The position numbers and the translations under genes are program-made. Positions 1-6,631 of a stretch of 10,220 nucleotides of DNA are shown here, piece by piece. How positions within the stretch are numbered: the first letter of the stretch is position 1; every line of letters starts with the position of its first letter. The stretch comes from Candidatus Cloacimonas sp. 4484_140 (GTDB lineage: Bacteria > Cloacimonadota > Cloacimonadia > JGIOTU-2): positions 1-10,220 of the forward strand of contig MVCT01000012.1 of assembly GCA_002049945.1 (NCBI GenBank), given 5' to 3'. The notes beneath the pieces were generated by a model. That model saw only the letters and a program-made list of their open reading frames with translations, searched no databases and was not told the DNA's origin.

Positions 1-1
1 A

Positions 2-2125
2 AAAGAAGAAAAGAAGCAAACTCAAAAGAAAGAAGATAAAAAAGAAGAGAAGAAAGAGCCAGGGAAAAGACCTGAAAAACGCCAGGAAAAACCAAAATAT
101 CCTCCTAAAAAACACGTCCAAAAAGATAAAGAGAAGCCAAAAGCAAAAGAAAAACCGACTGCAGGAACTCCTAAAACTACTACTGCTAAAGAAAAAGACA
201 AGCAAAAAGCTAAATCATATAAAGATAAAAAACAGAAAATACTAGAAGAGAAGCAGAAGAAATTCTTTGATCAGCAAAAGATCAAAGGCAATATAAAAGC
301 AACCCTTACACAAGATCCTAAACGCAAGAAATATAAAAAAGAAAAAACAGAAGTTGAAGAAGAAATTACAAAGATCGTTATCAGTGAATTCACATCAGTA
401 TCAGAACTCGCAAAGATCATGGATAAGAATCCAACTGCGATCGTTGCAAAGTTCATGGAATTGGGGAAGATGGTTACCATCAACCAACGTTTGGATAACG
501 AATCTCTAATTATGATCTGCGATGAATTCAATTTTGATGTTGAGTTTGAAGATCAATATGGAAAAGAAATTCTTGAAGTTGATATAGAAGATGAAGACAA
601 ATCTGAAGTCAAAGACCGCCCACCTATCGTTGTCGTTATGGGCCACGTTGACCATGGTAAAACATCCATATTGGACTATATCCGTAAAGCAAATGTTATC
701 GCCGGTGAAGCAGGTGGTATCACACAACATATTGGAGCGTATCAGGTTGAATTTAATGATAAGAAAATAACTTTTATTGATACTCCCGGTCATGAAGCTT
801 TTACGGCAATGCGTGCGCGAGGTGCTGAAGTCACTGACATAGCAGTTATCGTTATTGCTGCAGACGATGGAGTTATGCCACAAACTATGGAAGCTATCGA
901 TCATGCAAAAGCTGCAGGAATCCCACTTATTATTGCTATAAATAAGATTGATAAACCTACTGCCGATGTCGAAAAAGTAAAGGTTCAGCTTTCTCAAAAA
1001 AATATCCGTCTTCAGGGATGGGGTGGAGACATCGAATCTGTAGAATGTTCTGCAAAGACAGGTGAAGGTATCGAAGGGCTGCTGGAAACAATATTACTGG
1101 TTTCTGAAGTTGAGGAGCTTACAGCCCGGTATAATCAGAAAGCAGAAGGTACGGTTATTGAAACAAAACTCGATAAGGGCAAGGGTCCTCTTGCTACTGT
1201 ACTGATACGAAATGGAGTTCTTAAACCGGGAGATATTATAATTTGTGGAGCTCAATACGGTCGTGTTAGACTTATGCTTGATGAAAGGCAAAATGAAGTT
1301 AAGGAATGCCCTCCATCGGGAGTTGTACAAATACTTGGTTTGAACGGTGTTCCCAAAGCGGGTGATACTCTTAATGTAGTTACTGATGAACGCAAAGCAA
1401 AAGATATAACTTCAAAAAGGCAGCAGGTTATAAGACAGCGACAGATCGCTACAGGAAAGGGTGTTACTCTCGATAATATATTTGATAAAATACAGGAAAG
1501 CGAGATTACTTCTCTCAATCTCATAGTGAAAGGTGATACTGACGGTTCGGTCGGAGCACTGTGTGATACACTCCAGAAAATACGCAATGAAGAAGTTGGC
1601 GTCAATGTGGTTCATCGCGGGGTTGGCGGTATTGTCGAAGCTGATATTGACCTCGCAACTGCTTCCAAAGCTATTATTATTGGATTCCATGTTCGTCCCA
1701 ATGCAGAAGCCCGAGCAGCAGCAGAAGTCAACCATGTGGATATACGTTTGTATGATATTATTTATGAAGCTATCGACGAAGTGAAGAAATCTCTTGAGGG
1801 ATTGCTCGCGCCGACGATCCGAGAAGAGCATCTTGGTACAGCAGAGGTGCGGGAAATCTTTAAAATATCTAAAATCGGCACTATTGCCGGTTGTATGGTC
1901 ACAAAAGGAAAGATCACAAGTAATGCTCTTATGAGACTTTTCCATGACGATATCAAAGTTTATGAAGGAACTGTTGAAAATCTGAAACGGTTTAAAAATG
2001 AAGTTAAAGAAGTGACCGAGGGGCAGGAATGCGGAATTTCTATTGTTGGTTTCAATGATATCAAAGTCGGGGATGTTATCGATGCATATATTAAGATCGA
2101 GGAAAAGAAAAAATTAGAATTATAA
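2..2125 (+). CDS. infB: Translation initiation factor IF-2 (5' end missing)
   Basis: IF-2 is the GTPase that places fMet-tRNA on the 30S subunit and promotes 50S joining in the cytoplasm. The frame is open from base 2 to the TAA at 2123-2125, giving 707 residues; the true start lies left of the window. Residues 1 to about 110 are a low-complexity Lys/Glu/Gln/Pro linker (31 of the first 80 are Lys). An IF2-N-like helical domain follows at about 118-182. The G domain shows G1 GHVDHGKT (214-221, base 641), G2 GGITQHIGA (238-246), G3 DTPGHE (260-265), G4 NKID (314-317) and G5 SAK (351-353). Domain II follows (TVIETKLDKGKGPLATVLIRNG), then IF-2 domain III at about 504-604 and the C-terminal fMet-tRNA-binding beta barrel at about 609-704 ending in VGDVIDAY. 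All key GTPase motifs are intact. An internal ATG at 419 is in frame but lies inside the IF2-N region, so it is not the gene start. DUF503 follows 3 bases downstream. Confidence 0.98.
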   Translation, partial: KEEKKQTQKKEDKKEEKKEPGKRPEKRQEKPKYPPKKHVQKDKEKPKAKEKPTAGTPKTTTAKEKDKQKAKSYKDKKQKILEEKQKKFFDQQKIKGNIKATLTQDPKRKKYKKEKTEVEEEITKIVISEFTSVSELAKIMDKNPTAIVAKFMELGKMVTINQRLDNESLIMICDEFNFDVEFEDQYGKEILEVDIEDEDKSEVKDRPPIVVVMGHVDHGKTSILDYIRKANVIAGEAGGITQHIGAYQVEFNDKKITFIDTPGHEAFTAMRARGAEVTDIAVIVIAADDGVMPQTMEAIDHAKAAGIPLIIAINKIDKPTADVEKVKVQLSQKNIRLQGWGGDIESVECSAKTGEGIEGLLETILLVSEVEELTARYNQKAEGTVIETKLDKGKGPLATVLIRNGVLKPGDIIICGAQYGRVRLMLDERQNEVKECPPSGVVQILGLNGVPKAGDTLNVVTDERKAKDITSKRQQVIRQRQIATGKGVTLDNIFDKIQESEITSLNLIVKGDTDGSVGALCDTLQKIRNEEVGVNVVHRGVGGIVEADIDLATASKAIIIGFHVRPNAEARAAAEVNHVDIRLYDIIYEAIDEVKKSLEGLLAPTIREEHLGTAEVREIFKISKIGTIAGCMVTKGKITSNALMRLFHDDIKVYEGTVENLKRFKNEVKEVTEGQECGISIVGFNDIKVGDVIDAYIKIEEKKKLEL

Positions 2126-2128
2126 TCA

Positions 2129-2410
2129 ATGCCTGTAAAAAGCGTGCTTGTAAATTTGTATCTTCCTACATCTCATTCACTTAAGAATAAGCGAAATATC
2201 GTACAGAGTATTGTCAAAAAACTAAAAAACCGTTATAATGCGTCGGTGGCTGAGATCAACGGACTGGATAAATGGCAGTATGCCGGCGTTGGTATCTCGG
2301 TTATCTCAAATGATCCAATCATTATTGATAAAACCCATTCGGAAATCATTACTTTTATCGAAACAAATTATTCCGATGTTCAGGTTATGGATGTGCAGGA
2401 TTACGAATAA
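2129..2410 (+). CDS. ylxP: DUF503 family protein (YlxP-like)
   Basis: A 93-residue protein of the DUF503 family, whose usual place is between infB and rbfA, exactly as here. It shows the family pattern: an N-terminal beta strand (VKSVLVNLYLP), then the helix-starting SLKNKRNIVQSIVKKLKNRYNAS with its conserved Ser-Leu-Lys-x-Lys-Arg, then a central VAEIN...WQYAGVGISVIS strand pair and a C-terminal helix (residues about 65-80). The fold is thought to be ferredoxin-like. No biochemical role is firmly established; the constant neighbours suggest ribosome assembly or RNA handling, which is inference. ATG 2129 lies 3 bases after the infB stop with no clear SD sequence, so translation probably depends on coupling to infB. 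Its TAA shares its last A with the ATG of rbfA (TAATG at 2408-2412). The length is normal for the family. Confidence 0.9.
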   Translation: MPVKSVLVNLYLPTSHSLKNKRNIVQSIVKKLKNRYNASVAEINGLDKWQYAGVGISVISNDPIIIDKTHSEIITFIETNYSDVQVMDVQDYE

Positions 2411-2763
2411 TGCAGCAACACAGAGTCGAGAGACTGAATAAACTTCTTCACCAAACTCTTTCAACCATTATTGAATTTGAACTTCGTGATAGTCGTTTGG
2501 AAGAAGTTCATGTTGAATATGTAATTGTCTCTTCTGATATGCGGGATGCAACAGTTTTTTTTACTGTAATGGACGAAGAAAAAAAATTAGATGCTCTCGC
2601 CGGATTAAACAATGCGAGCAAAGTGATAAGAAAGAAGCTTGCTGATTCATTGAACCTGCGTTATACACCAAGACTGCATTTCAAATTTGATACACAGGAA
2701 CCTAAAGCCCAGCACATCGAAGAAATAATCGAGGAAGAGAGAAAAAAATATGAATCTGCATGA
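2410..2763 (+). CDS. rbfA: Ribosome-binding factor A
   Basis: RbfA is a small type II KH-fold protein that binds the 30S subunit near the 5' end of 16S rRNA and helps late maturation. The 117 residues match the family: an N-terminal QHRVERLNKLLHQTLSTII helix, LRDSRLEEVHVEYVIVSSDMRDATVFF (usual DPR is DSR here, residues 27-29), then IRKKLADSLNLRYTPRLHFKFD (73-94), the family's R..P.L.F..D signature. The KH kink motif, normally Ala-x-Gly before (F/V)IR, reads A69-S70-K71-V-I-R, so the usual Gly is Lys. The ATG at 2410 overlaps the DUF503 stop by one base. An AGGA at 2397-2400, 9 bases upstream, can act as a SD site. The 3' end overlaps the next gene by 14 bases, consistent with one co-translated operon. 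Confidence 0.95.
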   Translation: MQQHRVERLNKLLHQTLSTIIEFELRDSRLEEVHVEYVIVSSDMRDATVFFTVMDEEKKLDALAGLNNASKVIRKKLADSLNLRYTPRLHFKFDTQEPKAQHIEEIIEEERKKYESA

Positions 2764-3724
2764 ATTCAAAGAGACTCTTTCCAAGTTGATCGGAAGCTAC
2801 GATACTTTCATTCTTACCACTCACGAAAATTCTGATGGTGACGGTGTAGGCGCTGAATACGCACTTTATCTATACCTTGAAATATTTGGAAAAAACATAA
2901 GAATGATCAATAATGATAAACCTTCATCTCAATGTGAGTTTCTTCACATTGGTAACAAAGTTCATACCCAAATAGATACTCTCGATAAAAACGCTATTGT
3001 TTTTATGCTTGATTTTAACGAGATAAATAGAATTGGGAAAAGGTTGGTTCCACTGCTTACATCGGGCAATCAAATTGTAAGGATAGATCATCATAAGAAG
3101 CCGGAAGCGATATTGAACTGCATTTCATATATTGATGATACAGCTTCTTCCACTTGCGAGCTTGTGTTCAATATTATTGAGGATGACCTTCCTCATTTCC
3201 CTGAAGATGTGCAAAAAAAGATCGCACTTGCCCTTTACAGCGGCATTATTTTTGATACGAACAATTTTGCAAATAAGAATGTATCTCCCAGAACTTTTGA
3301 GGTGTGTGCTCATCTCAATGCTTATGGAGCTGATAATCATCTGGCATATAAAAAGTTCTTTGAGAATAGAAAGACAAAAGAATTGCAGCTTCTCGGTCTT
3401 ACTCTTAGCAGCATTGAAGAATTCCATAACGGAAAGGTCGTTATGTATTCTACAACTCAAAAAATGCTCCAGGATAGCGGTCTTCCGCTCGAGGTTACAG
3501 AAGGTTTTTCTAAGGATGTCAAACCTACAAATGGAAGAGAGGTAGTGGTATATATTCGTGAGACGGGAAAAGATATCTATAGAGTTTCTCTTCGTTCAAG
3601 CCGTCGAAATGTCCAAAAGATCGCTGAATATTTTGATGGCGGGGGTCATGTTCTGGCATCGGGCTTTTGCGCAAAAATGAAATTAGTTGACTTGAAATCT
3701 AAATTATTATCTCTGCTCAAATAA
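2750..3724 (+). CDS. nrnA: DHH/DHHA1 phosphoesterase, NrnA-like nano-RNase / pAp phosphatase
   Basis: A 324-residue DHH-family phosphoesterase of the bifunctional NrnA type. Family members degrade 2-5 nt RNAs and/or dephosphorylate pAp with Mn2+. Visible motifs: motif I around H25 and D29/D31 (THENSDGDGVGA; relatives usually have a Pro near HxxPDGD), motif II D88 (MLDFNEINRIG), motif III D113-H114-H115 (RIDHHKK), and motif IV D169 (GIIFDTNNF). The C-terminal DHHA1 substrate domain carries SLRSS (280-284) and GGGHVLASG (297-305). All metal ligands are present, so an active enzyme is expected. The gene sits between rbfA and truB, its common place in many phyla. ATG 2750 overlaps the rbfA end by 14 bases, with purine-rich GAGGAAGAGAG upstream at 2731-2741. 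Whether nano-RNA or pAp is the main substrate cannot be told from sequence. Confidence 0.93.
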   Translation: MNLHEFKETLSKLIGSYDTFILTTHENSDGDGVGAEYALYLYLEIFGKNIRMINNDKPSSQCEFLHIGNKVHTQIDTLDKNAIVFMLDFNEINRIGKRLVPLLTSGNQIVRIDHHKKPEAILNCISYIDDTASSTCELVFNIIEDDLPHFPEDVQKKIALALYSGIIFDTNNFANKNVSPRTFEVCAHLNAYGADNHLAYKKFFENRKTKELQLLGLTLSSIEEFHNGKVVMYSTTQKMLQDSGLPLEVTEGFSKDVKPTNGREVVVYIRETGKDIYRVSLRSSRRNVQKIAEYFDGGGHVLASGFCAKMKLVDLKSKLLSLLK

Positions 3725-3733
3725 GTTTAAGTT

Positions 3734-4453
3734 ATGCAAGGTGTAATTTTTATTGATAAACCCGCCGGGATGACCTCTTTTGATGTGATCAGGCGTCTGC
3801 GCGTTGTTACAGAAATTCGCAAAATAGGGCATGCAGGCACTTTAGATCCTTTTGCAACAGGTTTATTGATAATTTGTATCAGCAGGCAGGCAACGAGATG
3901 TATTGATGAATTTACACAATTAGACAAAACCTATACTGCTATTTTAAAGCTCGGCGAAAAAACAGACACCGCTGATATAGAAGGAAAGATTATTGAAATT
4001 AAAGATGTACCCGATACTGTTGAGCAAAATATTGATGATGTGTTCTCTTTATTTTTAGGTGAAATAGATCAAGTTCCTCCTCAATTTTCAGCAATTAAAA
4101 AAGACGGAGTCCGGCTTTATAAGACTGCAAGAAAAGGGATTCAAGTTGAGATTGAACCTAGAAAAGTTTTTATTCACACACTTTCATTCTTGAATTACCA
4201 AGAACCATATCTTGAATTCAGTTCAACTGTTTCAAAAGGCACTTATATTCGTTCTCTAGGTGAAGATATTGCCGCAAAGCTCGGCACCGTTGGGCATCTC
4301 ACAGAATTGAGAAGAGATGCAATTGGTCCTTTTTCTGTTAATGATGCGCTAAGTTTGGAAGATATAACAGAAAGAGCTCTTGAAAATTCAATAAAACCTA
4401 TTGAGGAAATAATTTCGTTAGTACAGAAATACAAAAATGAAAGATATTCATAA
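3734..4453 (+). CDS. truB: tRNA pseudouridine-55 synthase, short form
   Basis: TruB isomerises U55 in the T-loop of tRNAs. The 239-residue protein starts with GVIFIDKPAGMTSFDVI and has the catalytic motif HAGTLDPFATGLL with nucleophile D38. Further motifs are KTY (65-67) with TDTADIEG (77-84), QVPPQFSAIKKDGVRLYKTAR (113-133, the PP.FSA.K..G.R.Y...R signature), and KGTYIRSLGEDIA (168-180). The C-terminus ends soon after ELRRDAIGPF, so the PUA domain seen in the longer (about 300-residue) E. coli-type enzyme is absent or reduced to a short tail. Short TruBs occur in several phyla and are probably active. ATG 3734 is 9 bases after the nrnA stop, with no good SD. The end overlaps ribF by 17 bases. 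Confidence 0.96.
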   Translation: MQGVIFIDKPAGMTSFDVIRRLRVVTEIRKIGHAGTLDPFATGLLIICISRQATRCIDEFTQLDKTYTAILKLGEKTDTADIEGKIIEIKDVPDTVEQNIDDVFSLFLGEIDQVPPQFSAIKKDGVRLYKTARKGIQVEIEPRKVFIHTLSFLNYQEPYLEFSSTVSKGTYIRSLGEDIAAKLGTVGHLTELRRDAIGPFSVNDALSLEDITERALENSIKPIEEIISLVQKYKNERYS

Positions 4454-5375
4454 AATTCAAAAACATCTGAAAAATCCTGTTGTCACCATTGGCACTTTTG
4501 ATGGTGTGCATATCGGGCATAAAGCGATTCTGACCAGAATCGTGCAACGCACAAAAGCGCTTGACGGTGTTTCTATTGTAATCACTTATCATCCACATCC
4601 GATCGAGATTTTGAAGAAAAAAGTATATCCTTTCCTACTCACTGAAAAGATAAAGAAAGAACAGTTTTTGAAAGCAATTGGCATTGATTATGTACTTTGG
4701 CTCGATTTCGATGTGAATCTTGCTCATCTTACTCCGGAAGAATTTGTAAGGGATTATTTATACAAACAGATTGGAGCTAAAGAGATAATTGTCGGTTATG
4801 ATTGGCACTTTGGTAAGAACCGATCTGGAGATTTTCATCTTCTGAAAAAAATGGAACAGGAGCAGGATTTCCATGTTGAGATGGTCGATGAAGTTTTGAT
4901 TGATGATGAAATTGTTTCCAGCACTGCTATTCGAAAATATCTGAGCGAAGGCAATATTCAACGAGCAAACAAAATGCTAGGACGGAATTATTGTATTATT
5001 GGAACTGTGGAAAAAGGTAATCAGATCGGCAGGGAGTTTGGATATCCAACTTGTAACCTTAAGCCCTTGGAAGTCAGGAAATTATATCCTGCAATTGGAG
5101 TATATCTTACGCAAATAAGGCATGCTCATAAGGTGTTTTGGGGACTCACAAATGTGGGAATAAGACCGACGATTGATAAAAATAATCGACAGAAAAATGT
5201 GGAGACGCACATTTTAGATTTTAATGAGCACATCTATGAACAGGAAATTGAATTGTTCTTCATTGAAAAAATTCGTGATGAGGTTGAATTTGAATCCATA
5301 GATGCGCTTATCGAGCAGATCAAAAAAGACGAGACATATGCTCGTAATGTTATTGAGAAATTGAACAATGAATAA
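4437..5375 (+). CDS. ribF: Bifunctional riboflavin kinase / FAD synthetase
   Basis: RibF phosphorylates riboflavin to FMN and adenylates FMN to FAD. The 312-residue length is typical of the two-domain enzyme. The N-terminal FMN adenylyltransferase domain (about 13-180) has the nucleotidyltransferase motif GTFDGVHIGH (19-28), YHPHP (51-55), VGYDWHFGKNRSGD (119-132) and the ISSTRIR-type motif as VSSTAIR (160-166). The C-terminal riboflavin kinase domain (about 185-308) has GREFGYPTCNL (198-208; the usual PTAN is PTCN), GVY (221-223), NVGIRPT (239-245) and ETHILDFN (256-263) containing the catalytic Glu. It follows truB, as in many bacteria, and overlaps it by 17 bases. No SD is visible, so coupled translation is likely. 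It overlaps ispD by 8 bases. I see no FMN riboswitch upstream, as expected inside an operon. Confidence 0.97.
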   Translation: MKDIHKIQKHLKNPVVTIGTFDGVHIGHKAILTRIVQRTKALDGVSIVITYHPHPIEILKKKVYPFLLTEKIKKEQFLKAIGIDYVLWLDFDVNLAHLTPEEFVRDYLYKQIGAKEIIVGYDWHFGKNRSGDFHLLKKMEQEQDFHVEMVDEVLIDDEIVSSTAIRKYLSEGNIQRANKMLGRNYCIIGTVEKGNQIGREFGYPTCNLKPLEVRKLYPAIGVYLTQIRHAHKVFWGLTNVGIRPTIDKNNRQKNVETHILDFNEHIYEQEIELFFIEKIRDEVEFESIDALIEQIKKDETYARNVIEKLNNE

Positions 5376-6057
5376 TTATGCGATCATAACTGCTGCGGGG
5401 AGTGGGCAGCGGATGAACTTCTCGAAGAAGAAGCAATTTATTGAAATTGAAGGCAAACCAATTCTTCTTCATACCCTTGATAAATTCATCAAAGCCCAGT
5501 GTTTTGACAGCATAATCATAACATGTCCTGTATCGGATGTTGGATTTTTGGAGGATCTACTTTTTAGCAAATTTAATTATGAAAGAAATCGGATCTCGAT
5601 AATTCCAGGTGGAAAAAGGCGGCAGGATTCTGTGTATAATGCGTTAAAAATAATTGGCGAGACAACAGAGATCGTGGCAATCCATGATAGCGTCCGTCCT
5701 TTTGTGAAAGTTTCAGAGATAGTTGAGAGTATTGAGTTAGCAAAAAAATATGGCGCAGTAACCCTTGCTCATCATGTAAAAAATACGATCAAACAAGTTG
5801 AAAATAATCAGGTCATCAAAACTTTAGACAGAAAGAATTTGTGGGAAATCCATACCCCGCAAACATTTAGGGTTAAACTCATCAAAAAAGCTCATGATTT
5901 TGCAAAATCAAAAAACTTATCTGTTCGAGATGATGCAGAATTAGTAGAAATTCTCGGGCATACAGTTCATGTGATTAAAGGTTCACCATATAATATAAAA
6001 ATTACTGATCCATTTGATCTCATTTTTGCAAAATTACTTTTTAAAAAAGCTTTATGA
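5368..6057 (+). CDS. ispD: 2-C-methyl-D-erythritol 4-phosphate cytidylyltransferase
   Basis: IspD joins MEP and CTP to give CDP-ME, the third step of the MEP isoprenoid pathway. The 229 residues are normal length. Motifs: ITAAGSGQRM (7-16) followed by KKKQF (20-24) for CTP phosphate binding, GGKRRQDSVYNAL (81-93), HDSVRPFV (106-113; the HDxxRP MEP-site motif), TPQTF (163-167), DDAELVE (188-194) and YNIKIT (208-213). All expected catalytic features are intact. ATG 5368 overlaps the ribF end by 8 bases. No strong SD is present, suggesting coupling to ribF. The stop TGA at 6055-6057 overlaps an ATG at 6054 that opens a 30-codon ORF reaching ispF. IspD and IspF are often adjacent or fused; here they are separate and in the same order. 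IspE, the step between them, is not in the window. Confidence 0.97.
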   Translation: MNNYAIITAAGSGQRMNFSKKKQFIEIEGKPILLHTLDKFIKAQCFDSIIITCPVSDVGFLEDLLFSKFNYERNRISIIPGGKRRQDSVYNALKIIGETTEIVAIHDSVRPFVKVSEIVESIELAKKYGAVTLAHHVKNTIKQVENNQVIKTLDRKNLWEIHTPQTFRVKLIKKAHDFAKSKNLSVRDDAELVEILGHTVHVIKGSPYNIKITDPFDLIFAKLLFKKAL

Positions 6058-6146
6058 AGATTAACAAAAATAATATGACTTTTATCGGCGAAGATCAGCT
6101 CAATCAGTGTAAATCTGTGTGCTATTCCCTCAGGAGGAAAAGATGA
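6054..6146 (+). CDS. Possible 30-residue ORF bridging ispD and ispF
   Basis: The only sizeable gap in the housekeeping part (6058-6142) is exactly filled by an open frame of 30 codons. Its ATG (6054-6056) forms ATGA with the ispD stop, and its TGA (6144-6146) forms ATGA with the ispF start at 6143. It begins MKINKNNMTFIGED and ends in the basic YSLRRKR, with two cysteines between. I recognise no family. There is no SD before it, so it could only be read by re-initiation after ispD; it would then deliver ribosomes to ispF. It may equally be a chance open frame in a spacer that contains a repeat-like sequence (6103-6120). I cannot tell which from one sequence. Confidence 0.2.
   Translation: MKINKNNMTFIGEDQLNQCKSVCYSLRRKR
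6103..6120 (+). repeat. Imperfect 10-base-period repeat in ispD-ispF spacer
   Basis: ATCAGTGT (6103-6110) is followed after two A bases by ATCTGTGT (6113-6120), one mismatch in eight and a period of 10 bases. The composition is GTGT-rich, unlike the surrounding A-rich spacer. From memory, similar AATC(A/T)GTGTAAATCTGTGT strings recur as dispersed intergenic repeats in environmental bacterial genomes. That is unverified here and only one copy pair is seen in this window. Confidence 0.35.
6132..6137 (+). promoter_or_regulatory. Strong Shine-Dalgarno site of ispF
   Basis: A perfect AGGAGG lies 5 bases before ATG 6143. It fixes that ATG as the ispF start rather than the in-frame GTG at 6119, which would place the SD inside the coding region and add eight residues (MLFPQEEK) not seen in IspF proteins. 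It is the best SD in the window; most other genes here lack a clear one. Confidence 0.85.
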
Positions 6147-6631
6147 AAATCGGTTTTGGTTATGATGTTCATAAGTTAGTTGAGGGCAGACCTCTTATAC
6201 TTGGTGGGGTTCACATCCCTTTTGAAAAAGGTTTGCTCGGGCACTCGGATGCAGATGCTCTTATTCATGCGATAATCGATAGTCTGCTTGGAGCTGCAGA
6301 TCTTGGCGATATAGGCACTCATTTTCCTGATAATGATGAAGCATACAAGAATATATCAAGTGTCATACTTCTTGAAAAAACATCTGAGCTTTTGAAGGAT
6401 TCAGAGTATAAAATCGTGAATATCGATGCAACTGTGGTTTTAGAAAAACCGAAGCTGATTCAATATATTGCTGATATGAAGGAAATTATTGCTGACAAAC
6501 TTGACATAGAAACCAACCAAATCTCGATAAAAGCTACTCGAGAAGAGGGGATGGGATTTGTCGGAAATGGCGAAGGCATAAAGGCTTTCGCTGTATGTTT
6601 AATTGAAGAATCTAAATATGATAAAGAATAA
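6143..6631 (+). CDS. ispF: 2-C-methyl-D-erythritol 2,4-cyclodiphosphate synthase
   Basis: IspF cyclises CDP-ME 2-phosphate to MEcPP with release of CMP in the MEP pathway, as a trimer with the active site between subunits. The 162 residues are normal length. Zinc ligands D8 and H10 (GYDVH) and H42 (ALIH) are present, as are GGVHIPFEKGLLGHSDAD (21-38, with H34), GDIGTHFPDND (55-65) and the C-terminal KATREEGMGFVGNGEG (130-145). In that last motif the usual KATTTE reads KATREE, so the second Thr, which contacts the CDP phosphates in E. coli, is Arg; T132 and E135 are kept. The start at 6143 is set by AGGAGG at 6132-6137 and by the match to the family N-terminus (MKIGFGYDVH). The 3' end overlaps hutI by 14 bases. 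Confidence 0.97.
   Translation: MKIGFGYDVHKLVEGRPLILGGVHIPFEKGLLGHSDADALIHAIIDSLLGAADLGDIGTHFPDNDEAYKNISSVILLEKTSELLKDSEYKIVNIDATVVLEKPKLIQYIADMKEIIADKLDIETNQISIKATREEGMGFVGNGEGIKAFAVCLIEESKYDKE

Noticed and set aside
506..997. Long open frame on the - strand opposite infB (163 codons)
   Set aside because: It lies opposite the conserved IF-2 G domain, has a Cys/Phe/Ser-rich composition typical of antisense reading, no SD and no family resemblance.
1412..1945. Long open frame on the - strand opposite infB (177 codons)
   Set aside because: It mirrors conserved IF-2 domain III coding and has no recognisable protein features; other shorter antisense and shifted frames in the window were rejected for the same reason.
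3132..3545. 137-codon + strand frame inside the DHH phosphoesterase gene
   Set aside because: It overlaps the conserved DHH coding frame entirely and shows no motif of its own.
6058..6142. Possible promoter in the ispD-ispF spacer (TTAACA at 6061, TAATAT at 6071)
   Set aside because: The boxes are not at workable spacing: no -10-like hexamer lies 16-18 bases after TTAACA, and no -35-like box lies before TAATAT.
6119..6142. Upstream GTG 6119 as the ispF start
   Set aside because: It would put the AGGAGG site inside the gene and add residues absent from IspF proteins; ATG 6143 fits both SD and family N-terminus.
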